64,000 nt of DNA from Actinomycetes bacterium (lineage in GTDB: Bacteria; Actinomycetota; Actinomycetes; Mycobacteriales; Mycobacteriaceae), in contig JAEYUQ010000010.1 of assembly GCA_023432405.1 (NCBI GenBank), positions 61,083 through 125,082 of the forward strand, given 5' to 3'. The notes under the pieces are model-generated. The model did not search any database. It was not told the DNA's origin and saw only the letters and a list, made by a program, of their open reading frames with translations. Both the position numbers and the translations under genes were made by a program. Shown one piece after another: positions 42,698 through 52,634 of this stretch (its first letter is position 1; each line of letters begins with the position of its first letter).

Positions 42698-43180
42698 TTA
42701 GTCGGCTAGCTGAGCGATGATCTCAATTTCAACTGGAGAATTCAGCGGGAGCTCGCTGACCCCCACAGCCGAACGAGCATGGCGGCCCGCCTCTCCGAAA
42801 ATCTCTCCCACCAGTTCTGATGCGCCGTTGACCACGGCTGGCTGCTGAGAGAAATCAGGAGCAGAAGCCACAAACCCCACAATTTTCACAATCTGTGTCA
42901 CAGAGTTCAGGTCAGCTACCTGGTTGATTGCCGCCAAAGCGTTGAGCGCAGCGGTACGAGCAAGCTCGTATGCCTGCTCTGTGGTGATGTCTGCTCCTAC
43001 CTTGCCGACGCCCTGAAGCTCACCGTCCACAAAAGGTAACTGCCCGGAGGTGTAGACGATATTTCCAGTGCGCAGGGCTGGTATATAGGCGGCCACTGGC
43101 GCTGCCACCGACGGAAGCGTAATTCCGAGGTGGTTGAGCCGCTCAGACACTGATGCTGAAGATGGGAGTGAATCAGTCAT
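42698..43180 (-). CDS. RidA family (reactive imine deaminase-like) protein
   Basis: 160 aa YjgF/YER057c/UK114-family protein. Typical segments: AAYIPALRTGNIVYTSGQLPFVDG, QAYELARTAALNALAAINQVADLNSV and RSAVGVSELPLNSPVEIEIIAQ. It belongs to the long actinobacterial subgroup (Rv3678c), which usually lacks the strict RidA arginine context, so deaminase activity is not certain. It precedes the MBL gene on the same strand with a 10-base gap. Confidence 0.85.
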   Translation of the reverse strand: MTDSLPSSASVSERLNHLGITLPSVAAPVAAYIPALRTGNIVYTSGQLPFVDGELQGVGKVGADITTEQAYELARTAALNALAAINQVADLNSVTQIVKIVGFVASAPDFSQQPAVVNGASELVGEIFGEAGRHARSAVGVSELPLNSPVEIEIIAQLAD

Positions 43181-43270
43181 GATGAGGTTCCTTTGAGTTA
43201 TGTACTGCGGTCACACGATGGTGGTAACGGGGACAGCCTGAACGTTCTTTATCCTGAGCGCTACTGAGCC

Positions 43271-43429
43271 TTAACTCTGCTTAGGACGCTTGAAGTAGGC
43301 CACCACAGTTTCTGGATGTTCAGTAGGAAGAGCGGTGACTAACTCCCAGCCTTCTTCCCCGAAGTTGTTGAGGATGTCTTGCGCCACATGAGACAGAACT
43401 GGCGCCGTGAAGTATTCCCATTGAGTCAT
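43271..43429 (-). CDS. DUF4177 family small protein
   Basis: ATG 43429 to TAA 43271 encodes 52 residues starting MTQWEYFTAPVLSHVAQDIL, with the family signature NNFGEEGWELVTALP. Matches the DUF4177 proteins that sit before RidA in corynebacteria and mycobacteria (Rv3678A). Function unknown. The two anion-transport ATPase genes Rv3679-Rv3680 that lie next to it in M. tuberculosis are absent here. Confidence 0.85.
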   Translation of the reverse strand: MTQWEYFTAPVLSHVAQDILNNFGEEGWELVTALPTEHPETVVAYFKRPKQS

Positions 43430-43573
43430 AGGGCAACGGTATCAGCAAGAACCGCCCAAGGGCGCAGTGGCGAGAAGACAATGAAAAACAGCACTGCAAG
43501 AGTGCTCGCGCACACTGTGACTGCCGAGCCACCCAGATTCTCCCCCGAATACCCCCGAAGCAAAAAGAGAAAG

Positions 43574-43906
43574 CTACATACCTTTGGGCTCTTTGCCTTC
43601 GGCAAGGAAACGCGCCCAATTGCTCACTTCAGGATTCTGGCGAAGTACCCGACGACGCTGACGCTCCGTCATGCCACCCCACACGCCAAACTCCACCTTG
43701 TGATCCAGGGCGTCGGCAAGGCACTGCTTGCAGACCTGGCAATGGTGACAGACAAGTGCGGCTTTACGCTGCTCAGCGCCACGAACAAAGAGAGCGTCCG
43801 GGTTTCCATTACGGCAGGCAGCCCTGGTAACCCACTCCTCACGCTCAGTAGGAACCTTGAACAAGAGGGCAGAATCGGTGTTGCTTGACCCCAGAGACGT
43901 TGTCAT
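43574..43906 (-). CDS. whiB4: WhiB-family iron-sulfur regulator (WhiB4/WhcA type)
   Basis: 110 aa from ATG 43906 (GGAGAGATAAG upstream). Four cluster cysteines: AACRNGN, then the CxxC and distal Cys in LVCHHCQVCKQCLADALDH; the beta-turn motif GVWGGMTERQRRRVLRQ follows. Binds an O2- or NO-sensitive [4Fe-4S] cluster and acts in oxidative stress regulation. It is divergent from ponA, as in C. glutamicum (whcA) and M. tuberculosis (Rv3681c). Confidence 0.92.
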   Translation of the reverse strand: MTTSLGSSNTDSALLFKVPTEREEWVTRAACRNGNPDALFVRGAEQRKAALVCHHCQVCKQCLADALDHKVEFGVWGGMTERQRRRVLRQNPEVSNWARFLAEGKEPKGM

Positions 43907-44124
43907 CTTATCTCTCCTAATGAGTGCAATGGAACACTTATGTGCGGATACGCCCATCACCACTTCTGAATGCGGGAGCGGCTACGGGGGTAACCGGATA
44001 GCATCCACCAGTAGTTGTTTCCCTCGAGTGTATTCATAGGAGAGTTGATATGTCTAAACGCATACACAAAATAGGGGGATAGAGCTTCCAAGGACCTGCG
44101 GCGACATCCGTTAGGGTATAGGGT

Positions 44125-46344
44125 GTGCCTCAATCTCATGGGTTAAAAAAGCTTGCGGGAGCTATCCTGGTTGCCGGTTTAATCATGGCTCTGGGATTAA
44201 TCCCATTGGCCGGGTTAGGAAGCTACGTTGTGGCTCAAACCGAAAAAACCATGCAGTCCAACGTGGCGGATATGAAGGCCGGAAACACTCCCGGAGTTAC
44301 CACCATCAAAGACGCCCAGGGAAACGCTATGGCGTGGATTTATGACCAGCGCCGCTATCCAGTTCCTAGTGAAGAAATAGCGCAATCCACAAAAGACGCC
44401 ATTGTGGCTATTGAAGATCGTCGCTTCTATCAGCATGACGGTGTGGACTTGCAAGGAACACTGCGTGCCCTTCTTACTGATATTGCCGCTGGCAGTGTAG
44501 AACAAGGTGCCTCCACCCTCAATCAGCAGTATGTGAAGAATTATCTCCTGCTGGTGGATGCAGACACGGATTCAGAGCGAGCGCAGGCCACTGAAACCTC
44601 TATTGTGCGCAAACTCCGCGAGATGAAGATGGCAGCTGATTTGGATGCCAGCCTGACCAAGGACGAAATCCTGACCCGGTATCTGAATCTGGTTCCTTTC
44701 GGGAATGGTGCCTACGGTATTGAAGCTGCCGCGCAAACCTACTTTGATAAGAAGGCCAAGGATCTCAGCGTTCCCGAGTCTGCTTTACTCACTGGAATCC
44801 TGCAGTCCTCCTCAGCGTTGAATCCCTATACCAACCCGGAAGGGGCAACTCAGCGACGCAATACCGTATTAGATGCGATGGTAACCAACAATAAGTTGGC
44901 AGCTGCAGATGCTGAGCGCTTCAAACAAGAGCCTTTAGGCGTGCTCCCCGAACCCAAAGGTTTACCCTCTAACTGCATCTCGGCGGGAGATCGCGGTTTC
45001 TTCTGTGATTACGTCCTGGATTATCTGTCTCGGAAGGGTTATCCCAAGGAGAAACTCCTGGCGGGCTCCTATACCATCACCACCACCTTGGATCCGGCCA
45101 CCCAAGATGCCGCGCGGCAAGCCGCAGTCAATCAAGTCAGCCCTACTGCGGAGGGCGTCGCCAGTGTTATGAACGTGATTGAGCCCAACAACAACCGCGC
45201 AATCAAAGCTATGGTCAGCTCCCGCAACTATGGATTGGACGCGGAGAACAAAGAGACCATGCTTCCCGTGACCTACTCCCTGGAAGGCAATGGTGCGGGG
45301 TCAATTTTCAAGATCTTCACGGCTGCTGCAGCCTTGGAAAGCGGTATGCAGTTAAGTTCTCAGGTGTCTACCCCTGCGCGCATTGAACTGTCTGGAATGG
45401 GCTTTGGCGGGGCCAAGAATTGCCCGGCAGGACTCTACTGTGTGGAGAATTCTGGGAATTACGCCTCATCCATGACTCTGGCAGAGGCCTTGGCTCAGTC
45501 CCCCAACACCACTTTTGTGAAGTTACTTCAGAAGGTTGGGGTGCCTCGCGTGGTGGATATAGCTGTGGCACTGGGGCTTCGCAGCTATACCGATCCAGGA
45601 GCCTATGCCGGTGACAAGTCCGTTGCTCAGAGTGTCAAAGATGATAATTCGGGCTCTTTCACTCTCGGCCCTACTCCTGTTAATCCGCTTGAGTTGTCCA
45701 ATGTGGCGGCCAGCATTGCCGATAACGGCAAGTGGTGCGAGCCTAACCCCATTAAGAGCATGGTGGATGCCCAAGGTAAGGAAGTTCATCTGGAACGCCC
45801 GAAATGCGAGCAGGCCATTTCTAAATCAGTGGCTAATACTCTGGCATCTGGGCTCACCGGAGATACCACTCACGGAACAGCGAAAGCTGCCGCCAGCGCG
45901 TATGGGTGGAGCAAGCGAATGTCCGGGAAAACAGGCACCACAGAATCTCATCAGTCTGCAGCATTTTTGGGGTTCAACTCCTCCTTCGCAGCTGCCGTGT
46001 ATATCTTCAACGATGGCTCCAACCCCTCTCCCATCTGCACCTCTCCGGCACGGCAGTGCAGTATGGGCACCATGTACGGTGGCCAAGAACCGGCTCTGAC
46101 GTGGTTTGGTACTGCAACAAATCTGCCCTACGCCACCGCGGGAACTTCTCCCATCCCAGGAGATGTCTTTGGTTCTTCCTTAACTGTCTCAGAAAATTCG
46201 CCGCAAAACAGCACGTCTGAGAGTAGAAGAGCGGACTCCCCCTCAGCGACACTCAATGACTTCATCAACCCCTCACCACCTGCTGACGGTGGCGGTGGAC
46301 TGGTTGGAGGACTCAGCAGCCTCCTTAACGGATTCTTGCAGTAG
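44125..46344 (+). CDS. ponA: bifunctional class A penicillin-binding protein
   Basis: Peptidoglycan glycosyltransferase/transpeptidase, 739 aa. Short cytoplasmic N-terminus, membrane helix (AGAILVAGLIMALGLIPLAGL), GT51 domain with IEDRRFYQHDGVD and QGASTLNQQYVKN, then the transpeptidase with GSIFKIFTAAAALE (SxxK), AQSPNTTF (SxN) and MSGKTGTTE (KTG). The C-terminus is a Ser/Pro/Gly tail with no PASTA domain, unlike mycobacterial PonA2. GTG 44125 start; no better one visible. Confidence 0.93.
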   Translation: MPQSHGLKKLAGAILVAGLIMALGLIPLAGLGSYVVAQTEKTMQSNVADMKAGNTPGVTTIKDAQGNAMAWIYDQRRYPVPSEEIAQSTKDAIVAIEDRRFYQHDGVDLQGTLRALLTDIAAGSVEQGASTLNQQYVKNYLLLVDADTDSERAQATETSIVRKLREMKMAADLDASLTKDEILTRYLNLVPFGNGAYGIEAAAQTYFDKKAKDLSVPESALLTGILQSSSALNPYTNPEGATQRRNTVLDAMVTNNKLAAADAERFKQEPLGVLPEPKGLPSNCISAGDRGFFCDYVLDYLSRKGYPKEKLLAGSYTITTTLDPATQDAARQAAVNQVSPTAEGVASVMNVIEPNNNRAIKAMVSSRNYGLDAENKETMLPVTYSLEGNGAGSIFKIFTAAAALESGMQLSSQVSTPARIELSGMGFGGAKNCPAGLYCVENSGNYASSMTLAEALAQSPNTTFVKLLQKVGVPRVVDIAVALGLRSYTDPGAYAGDKSVAQSVKDDNSGSFTLGPTPVNPLELSNVAASIADNGKWCEPNPIKSMVDAQGKEVHLERPKCEQAISKSVANTLASGLTGDTTHGTAKAAASAYGWSKRMSGKTGTTESHQSAAFLGFNSSFAAAVYIFNDGSNPSPICTSPARQCSMGTMYGGQEPALTWFGTATNLPYATAGTSPIPGDVFGSSLTVSENSPQNSTSESRRADSPSATLNDFINPSPPADGGGGLVGGLSSLLNGFLQ

Positions 46345-46470
46345 TGCCCACACCCTCCTACAAGGGTGTGCGGAGCCCACCTCACTTGCCGGAAACCTGA
46401 TGCCCTAGGCCATAGTCGGTTTCGGCTGTCCACTCCAATCCATGCATCGTCCCTAGGTAGGGTAGTGAGA

Positions 46471-47403
46471 GTGCATACGCGGAAGACGACATTGACACTC
46501 ACTGGGGCTCTAGTAGCAGGCAGCGCCCTCAGCGCTGGTGCAGCTCTGGCTGCGTGGGGAAACGCTGAGCTCACCAAGTTCCAGCTCCATGACCTCACCT
46601 TGCCAATCTTCGAGCCGGGGGAACTTCGCGGGGACACAGAGTTTCGGGTTCTTCACATTTCCGATCTCCACATGATTCCGGGCCAGAACAAGAAGGTAGA
46701 CTTCGTCAATTCCTTGGCTGATCTGCGCCCAAACCTGGTGGTCAACACAGGGGATAATCTCTCAGATACCAAGGCTGTGCCCTGGGTTATCCGCGCCCTG
46801 GACCCTCTCTTCCGCTTCCCCGGTCTCTTCGTCTTTGGCACCAATGATTACTGGGCACCTCAACCCGTCAACCCCTTCGGCTACCTCACCGGAAAGAAAC
46901 GCACCCCCTCCTATGTGGACTTGCCGTGGAAGGATATGCGCTCCGTATTCTTGGAACGCGGCTGGCGAGATGCCAATCAGCAACGCCAGGAGTTTCAAAT
47001 TGGTCCGGTGAAACTTGCTGCGGCTGGAGTAGATGATCCTCACCATAATCTTGATGACTACTCACAGATTGCGGGAAGCCCCAACCCTGATTCCAACTTG
47101 AAACTGGCTCTCCTTCATGCGCCGGAGCCCAGGGTACTCAACAATTTCCTTGACGACGGCTATCAGCTTGCTCTGGCTGGGCATACTCACGGTGGGCAGG
47201 TGTGTCTTCCCGGTGGACGCGCTCTTGTTACCAACTGTGGCATTGATACCGATCGAGTCAAGGGACTGTCCCAGTGGTCTGGAATGGCCCTCCATGTTTC
47301 CGAGGGGCTCGGCACCTCAAAGTACGCCCCTGTGCGTATCTTCTGCAGACCGGCGGCAACTATCCTGCGCCTTACTGAGAAATCTGTGACTCCGGCGCAC
47401 TAG
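46471..47403 (+). CDS. metallophosphoesterase with N-terminal membrane anchor
   Basis: 310 aa from GTG 46471. After a hydrophobic leader (LTLTGALVAGSALSAGAALAAWG) comes the calcineurin-like fold: VLHISDLHMIP, VVNTGDNLSD, FVFGTNDYW, LALLHAPEP and LALAGHTHGGQV supply the metal ligands. The GTNDYW motif has Thr/Asp where many have GNH. Homologue of Rv3683, following ponA in the same order. Confidence 0.88.
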   Translation: MHTRKTTLTLTGALVAGSALSAGAALAAWGNAELTKFQLHDLTLPIFEPGELRGDTEFRVLHISDLHMIPGQNKKVDFVNSLADLRPNLVVNTGDNLSDTKAVPWVIRALDPLFRFPGLFVFGTNDYWAPQPVNPFGYLTGKKRTPSYVDLPWKDMRSVFLERGWRDANQQRQEFQIGPVKLAAAGVDDPHHNLDDYSQIAGSPNPDSNLKLALLHAPEPRVLNNFLDDGYQLALAGHTHGGQVCLPGGRALVTNCGIDTDRVKGLSQWSGMALHVSEGLGTSKYAPVRIFCRPAATILRLTEKSVTPAH

Positions 47404-47521
47404 CGCGTCCTTTTCCACACGTTCTCTCTGACTGGCGTTTTGCCCATGAGAGACGCCGTGGTCTAGAGTGTAACGAAGGTTACGTCCTGGCTTAACTGCC
47501 TGGTGACGCTAGGAAGTACCA

Positions 47522-47598
47522 CGGGATATGGCGCAGCTTGGTAGCGCGCCTCGTTCGGGACGAGGAGGTCGCAGGTTCAAATCCTGTTATCCCGACCA
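47522..47598 (+). tRNA. tRNA-Pro (CGG anticodon) with encoded CCA
   Basis: Cloverleaf with acceptor CGGGATA/TATCCCG, anticodon stem CCTCG/CGAGG and loop TTCGGGA (anticodon CGG), T arm CAGGTTCAAATCCTG, discriminator A and genomic CCA. Same position as in related genomes, after the metallophosphoesterase gene. Confidence 0.94.
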
Positions 47599-47606
47599 CA
47601 CCTTAG

Positions 47607-47648
47607 AACCAGAGCTACATAGCATTGTGTATCTCTGGTTAGTTTTTT
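47607..47648 (+). terminator. intrinsic terminator after tRNA-Pro
   Basis: AACCAGAG (47607-47614) pairs with CTCTGGTT (47633-47640) and is followed by AG and six T. Confidence 0.85.
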
Positions 47649-47715
47649 ATCTCCATCTCCTTCTCAGAAAACAGCAAGGTGAGAGACAAGGAACCGTGAT
47701 TTCCAGTGGCTCACC

Positions 47716-49092
47716 TTACTGCTTTTTTATGCGAAGAAGCAGCGCACCAAAGATACTCAAGAGAAGTAGGACAGCTCCAGACGTCCACAGATACCCGGAG
47801 GAACCGAGGTTACCCGCACTGACAAGAACTCCTGTGACGTAGTTCAAGGGGAAAAGACCCGCGATGATACGCCCCACAACGGCCAGTGACTCTACAGACC
47901 AGGCCCATGCCACAACCCCTAGTTGAAGAACGGTACCCAGGAGAAGTAGTCCCGTTCCCACAGCACTAGAGATGACTCCACGAGTGATGAGGCCAGTCCA
48001 CCAGGCTGTTACCCCAGCGCTAAAGATGGCAAAGAGCGCCAGAGCTACTACCACTCCCACAGCGGCTAGGGGAGCTAAGTGTTCTGCCAGGAGAAATATC
48101 AGCCCGGAACCTGCAACCACCACAGCTGCAATTCCCGCACCCGCAACCAGGCCGGATTTGCGCAATGCCCACACCACTCCGGAAGCCACGGAACCTACCA
48201 TGACAAGTGCTGCAATCAACACGGCGTAGATGGGGGAAAGAGACGAAGCATTGTCACCTGAAGTCACCTCGGACATCTGGGTTGCTGGGAAGGCTTGAGC
48301 AGTCTTGTTCACCGCCGTTTGGTTATCCTGGGCCATCGTTTTTACCTTGTGCGCACCAGCGCTCAGATCCTTAATCCCGCCCAATGCACTCTGCGTTTCC
48401 TTTTGCAACTGGCTTAACCCAGAGGACAGCGAGCTTGCCCCCTGAACAGCAGAAACAACGCCGTCGTAATAGGCATAGCCGGGAGTGCTCAGTTGGTTTG
48501 CCAGCTCACGAGACTTCTCTTCCGCAGTGTTCAATTCCCCCTGAATCTTCTCTACATCTACGTTTTGTAGCTGAGCTTTATACCCCACCAGATCCTCCCG
48601 CAATGCCTGGGCATTCGGGTCCTGGGACTGCGCCAAACTTTTATCTAAGGAGTTGAGGTTCTCCAGCATCTGACCGCGCACCACTTTCAGCGCCAGAGCA
48701 CCCTGAGCTGCAGCTTCCATCCCATCTGCCATCTGGGTAGCACCTGCGCCTAGTTCAGCTGTCCCCGCCTGGAGCTGCTGCATTCCCCCACTGAGCTCCT
48801 GCCCGCCACCGGCAGCATGATCTATTCCCTTGCTCAGCTCTCCGGCGCCTTTTTCTAACTCCCCCACGCCCTCGGAGAGGTCACTGGCAGCCAGACTCAG
48901 AAAACCTGTCTTTTGGGCAGCAGAAACAGCCGCCTGGCGCGCCTCTAGAACAGAGGCCGTGGACACAGTTGTATCTCCAGAGCCCTGGGGCTGTAAACCG
49001 AACGCGGCCAGCACCCCGGTTCCGATACCCAGGGTGAGGATGATTCCCAGGACAACCGTGATTGAAAAGGCTCGAGGGGAGATTCTTGTCAT
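47716..49092 (-). CDS. YhgE/Pip-like membrane protein with Leu-Gly heptads
   Basis: 458 aa. One N-terminal helix (ITVVLGIILTLGIGTGVLAAFG), a long extracytoplasmic coiled coil with repeated Leu-X-X-Gly heptads (LSEGVGELEKGAGELSKGIDHAAGGGQELSGGMQQLQAGTAEL in register), then about five C-terminal helices. This is the YhgE/Pip (DUF3533-like) architecture, related to ABC-2 permease domains, implicated elsewhere in phage receptor and type VII secretion roles. Divergent from the Mrp operon, as in corynebacteria. Confidence 0.8.
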   Translation of the reverse strand: MTRISPRAFSITVVLGIILTLGIGTGVLAAFGLQPQGSGDTTVSTASVLEARQAAVSAAQKTGFLSLAASDLSEGVGELEKGAGELSKGIDHAAGGGQELSGGMQQLQAGTAELGAGATQMADGMEAAAQGALALKVVRGQMLENLNSLDKSLAQSQDPNAQALREDLVGYKAQLQNVDVEKIQGELNTAEEKSRELANQLSTPGYAYYDGVVSAVQGASSLSSGLSQLQKETQSALGGIKDLSAGAHKVKTMAQDNQTAVNKTAQAFPATQMSEVTSGDNASSLSPIYAVLIAALVMVGSVASGVVWALRKSGLVAGAGIAAVVVAGSGLIFLLAEHLAPLAAVGVVVALALFAIFSAGVTAWWTGLITRGVISSAVGTGLLLLGTVLQLGVVAWAWSVESLAVVGRIIAGLFPLNYVTGVLVSAGNLGSSGYLWTSGAVLLLLSIFGALLLRIKKQ

Positions 49093-49236
49093 AGGGATTC
49101 ACGGTATTCTGCACACCTCGGAAAAACCCGATGCCACTCCGATACCACCGCTAGCTTTGATAACACTGGTAACGTGGAACGAAGTTTCAAACCCTACATC
49201 TAAGCACCCTCTACGGCGCTTACTCCGAGTTTTTGG

Positions 49237-52200
49237 TTGTGGTTTAACGTGGTTCTCTTGACGGTCTTTCTGCTGACAGTCGCCGCAGTCGCGCTAGCCG
49301 CCCCCGCAGTCCGTGTCCTTGACCGGAACGCCGGGTGGCCACTTGCCGCTCTGTATCTGGTGGCTTTCGTTCTCCTGGCCCAGCACGTGCCCAGCATTCT
49401 GCGCGGCACTCCCCTGCACTGGGATACTCCGTGGATTCCTCACTTTGCGACGCCCGTCGCAGGTACTGTCTCCACTACGGAAGCGACTGCGCCTTCCTCT
49501 GCTGTCATGTTCAGCCTCCACGGAGACATGGTCAGCGTATTCTTCGCACTGCTGGCCTTGGGGATTGGCGCCGTGGTTTTTATCTACTCGGCGGCCTACT
49601 TGCCCAAACATTCCGGAAACTACAGTTTCTATCTCATTATGACCGCCTTCATGAGCTCTGTGGTCATGCTGGTTACTGCAGGCGATGTGGTGGTTCTCTT
49701 CATAGGCTGGGAGCTGGTTTCCATTGCTTCCTTCCTTCTCATCGCCCGCTCCCAAGGTGGCTGGGATGGCAGTATGAGAACTCTCATCCTCACGTTCTTC
49801 GGAGGCCTCACACTCCTGTCTGCCCTGGGCATTGCAGTCACCTCTGTGGGCTCCACAGATCTTGACACCATCCTGCACTCCCCCATCTGGGCGCAACGCC
49901 CCACCCTCACCGCCTGCATGGCAGTGCTCATTGCTCTCTCAGGCTTTACCAAAGCCGCTCAGTGGCCCTTCCATTTCTGGCTCCCAGAGGCTATGGCTGC
50001 TGCCACTCCGGTATCCGCCTTCCTCCATGCCGCAGCCGTCGTTAAGGCAGGTATTTATCTGCTGGTGAGGTTTTCCACTATTTTCCATTCCGTTGCCGTG
50101 TGGAACTGGTTGCTCATCACCGTAGGCATGGGCACCGCCATGATGAGTGCCCTCTTTGCAGTTCAAAAGACGGATCTGAAGAAGCTCACCGCCTATTCCA
50201 CAGTGTCTCACCTGGGCTGGATTGTGGCCACCATCGGAGTGGGTACAGGCTTTGCTATGGCTGCAGCTTTGGTACACACCCTGGCGCACGCACTGTTTAA
50301 GTCCTCTCTCTTCATGCTCATCGGTGTGGTGGATCATCAAACTGGCACCCGCGATGTTCGTCGCTTGGGGCCCATCTACCGAGCAATGCCGTTTACCTGT
50401 GCAGCAACCGTTATTGGCGCTGCGTCAATGGCTGCTGTGCCTCCGCTGTTTGGTTTTGTGTCCAAAGAGGGAATGCTCACCGCTTTCCTGGACGCCCCGC
50501 TCGGGAATCTGGGTGTGGTTGTGCTTCTGCTAGCAGCCGGGGTTGCTGCCCTACTCACATTCCTCTACTCCACGCGCCTGGTGTTCGGCGCCTTTGTGGA
50601 TGGTCCCCGACAGTACCCGGATCTTCAGGAGGCGCCGGTGGCTCTATGGCTTCCAGCCGCTCTTCCAGGTGTTCTCTCTCTTCCGGCTGTGTTGGTGTTG
50701 AGCTTGATGGATGAGCCACTTACTGTGGCCACCAGCACTCTTGGGCTACCCACACACGTTCACCTGGCGCTGTGGCACGGTATCACCTGGCCGCTTGTTA
50801 TTTCAGTGGTGGTACTCCTGGCAGGTGTGGCGCTCATTGCCCAGCGCAAGAAGCTGTGGGCGGCACTGGATCAGCGTCATCTTTGGTATCTGTCCGGCAA
50901 TGAGCTTCTCCACCGTTTCCTGGCTGCTCTGAGCACTGTTGGTCGCCTCCTGGGGGCAATGGCTAATTCCCTCAACCCGGCCCGTCACCTTATGTGGCCT
51001 TTCATTCTCCTAGTGCTCCTAGGCGGTGTCACGCTGGTTGCTCCGGGAGTTGATGGAATGCCGCTGCAACCTCGAGTTCCCAACGTTGACCGCGTCACAG
51101 ACCTTATTCCGCTGGCCATCATTGCTGTGAGTGTGGCGGGTGCGGTCACCACCACCTCCCGCTTGTCTGCGCTAATTCTGGTGGGTACCACCGGCGTTGG
51201 TGTTTCTCTCATGATGCTGAACCTGGGTGCCCCCGATGTGGCCATCACACAGTTCATGGTGGAAGCGCTCACCGTTGTGGTGATGTTTATGGTGTTTCGC
51301 CACCAGTCCAATTCCTTTTCCCCTGTACGACACCGCGTCAAAGTGGGTGCTGGCACCCTTGCGGTGGCCACCGGCGTGGTCTCCTTCTTCGGAATTTGGG
51401 GTCTTTTAGCTCGCCATGAACGCCCCGAGCTGGCTATGTGGTACTTGGAACACGGCCCGGAAGTATCAGGAGGCCGAAACGTGGTGTCCACTATTGTGGT
51501 GGAGTTCCGTGCGGTGGATACCCTCGGTGAGCTTTCTGTCCTGGCCATGTCTGCACTGGTGATTGGTGCCTTGGTGGCATCTGTTCCGCGCTCTGGATTC
51601 CTGGCAGGCACCCATCCCGCACCCTTCGGGCAGTCGAGGCTCAATGCACTGCCTCTCCACACCGCAGCGCGGCTGGCATCACCCATACTCATTGCCTTCG
51701 GGCTCATTGTGTTTATGCGTGGAGAAGATAATCCGGGTGGGGGATTTGTGGCGGCGGTCATCTGGGCCACCGCCGTCATGCTGGCTTATCTATCTCGTGG
51801 ACGAGACACCACTATTTTCCGCACCTCAACCCCAGCCATTTTGACGGCTCTAGCTATCTTCACTGCCATACTCACAGCCATTTTGGGATACACCAAAGGC
51901 GCCTTCTTAGAGCCACTGCACGCTCACTGGTTGGGCACTCAATGGTCCACAGCTCTCATCTTCGACGGCGCCATTGTGTTTGCCATGATTGCTATGGTGA
52001 CTCAAGCCATTAATGGTTTGGGAGCTTATGTTCGTCCGGGTGTGGAAAAACTCAGCGACCTGGATTATATGCAGGACGATAACTCTTTCCTCTCCCATGA
52101 TCTCGCCATTCCTACTGACCCAGACGATGACGCAGAATGGCCACTGCCCCTGGAGCCTGCGGACTCCACTGCCGCCACTAGCAAGGAGGACGCCCAGTGA
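49237..52200 (+). CDS. mnhA: Mrp cation/proton antiporter subunit A (fused MrpA-MrpB)
   Basis: 987 aa with more than 20 membrane helices. The N-terminal two-thirds is the NuoL-like proton channel (SFLLIARSQGGWDGSMRTLILTFFGG, WPFHFWLPEAMAAATPVSAFLHAAAVVKAG, TVSHLGW). The C-terminal third includes the MrpB-like DUF4040 and MnhB segment (GEDNPGGGFVAAVIWATAVMLAYL). No separate mnhB gene follows, so A and B are fused. No ATG start exists after the in-frame TAA at 49201; TTG 49237 or GTG 49249 must be used. First of a six-gene, tightly overlapping operon for Na+(K+)/H+ exchange. Confidence 0.92.
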   Translation: MWFNVVLLTVFLLTVAAVALAAPAVRVLDRNAGWPLAALYLVAFVLLAQHVPSILRGTPLHWDTPWIPHFATPVAGTVSTTEATAPSSAVMFSLHGDMVSVFFALLALGIGAVVFIYSAAYLPKHSGNYSFYLIMTAFMSSVVMLVTAGDVVVLFIGWELVSIASFLLIARSQGGWDGSMRTLILTFFGGLTLLSALGIAVTSVGSTDLDTILHSPIWAQRPTLTACMAVLIALSGFTKAAQWPFHFWLPEAMAAATPVSAFLHAAAVVKAGIYLLVRFSTIFHSVAVWNWLLITVGMGTAMMSALFAVQKTDLKKLTAYSTVSHLGWIVATIGVGTGFAMAAALVHTLAHALFKSSLFMLIGVVDHQTGTRDVRRLGPIYRAMPFTCAATVIGAASMAAVPPLFGFVSKEGMLTAFLDAPLGNLGVVVLLLAAGVAALLTFLYSTRLVFGAFVDGPRQYPDLQEAPVALWLPAALPGVLSLPAVLVLSLMDEPLTVATSTLGLPTHVHLALWHGITWPLVISVVVLLAGVALIAQRKKLWAALDQRHLWYLSGNELLHRFLAALSTVGRLLGAMANSLNPARHLMWPFILLVLLGGVTLVAPGVDGMPLQPRVPNVDRVTDLIPLAIIAVSVAGAVTTTSRLSALILVGTTGVGVSLMMLNLGAPDVAITQFMVEALTVVVMFMVFRHQSNSFSPVRHRVKVGAGTLAVATGVVSFFGIWGLLARHERPELAMWYLEHGPEVSGGRNVVSTIVVEFRAVDTLGELSVLAMSALVIGALVASVPRSGFLAGTHPAPFGQSRLNALPLHTAARLASPILIAFGLIVFMRGEDNPGGGFVAAVIWATAVMLAYLSRGRDTTIFRTSTPAILTALAIFTAILTAILGYTKGAFLEPLHAHWLGTQWSTALIFDGAIVFAMIAMVTQAINGLGAYVRPGVEKLSDLDYMQDDNSFLSHDLAIPTDPDDDAEWPLPLEPADSTAATSKEDAQ

Positions 52201-52634
52201 TTATCGCGCTTATCATCGCCATTCTTATGGCAGGTGCCGTCTACTTAGTTCTTCAGCGTGGCATGACCCGCATTGTCTTGGGCATGAGTTTCCTCAGTCA
52301 CGCCGCCAACCTCACTATCATGGCCACCTGCATTGGTGCCTGGCGCGGGGAACCGTTCCTGAGCCCTGAGCACCCCGATCCCGCTGTGCTTGCAACAGCG
52401 GCAGATCCCATTCCCCAGTCTTTCGTGCTCACAGCCATTGTTATTTCCTTGGCCACAACAGCCATCATGCTCACCTTGGCTTCCTTCGGGCGCACAGATG
52501 ACACCTACGCTCACGATCCCACCACCGATACGGAGGCAGCCACCTCAGGTATAGGGGCCCGTAGTCCTTTGGACACCGCCGGACGCGCACAACTGCGCAC
52601 CATCCAGCACCATTCCACGAAGGGAGCTCACTAA
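52197..52634 (+). CDS. mnhC: Mrp antiporter subunit C
   Basis: 145 aa NuoK-like subunit with three helices (ALIIAILMAGAVYLVLQRGM, VLGMSFLSHAANLTIMATC, VLTAIVISLATTAIMLTLASF) and a polar C-terminal tail. GTG start overlaps mnhA by 4 bases (GTGA), and its stop overlaps the mnhD ATG. Confidence 0.92.
   Translation: MIIALIIAILMAGAVYLVLQRGMTRIVLGMSFLSHAANLTIMATCIGAWRGEPFLSPEHPDPAVLATAADPIPQSFVLTAIVISLATTAIMLTLASFGRTDDTYAHDPTTDTEAATSGIGARSPLDTAGRAQLRTIQHHSTKGAH

Noticed and set aside
47716..49092. MmpL/RND-type transporter as identity for the 458-aa membrane protein
   Set aside because: One N-terminal helix, a long Leu-X-X-Gly coiled coil and a C-terminal helix cluster fit YhgE/Pip, not the 12-helix RND fold.
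50985..51779. 264-codon minus-strand frame opposite mnhA
   Set aside because: Pro/Thr/Arg-rich translation with no domain, antisense to conserved membrane helices; a composition artefact.
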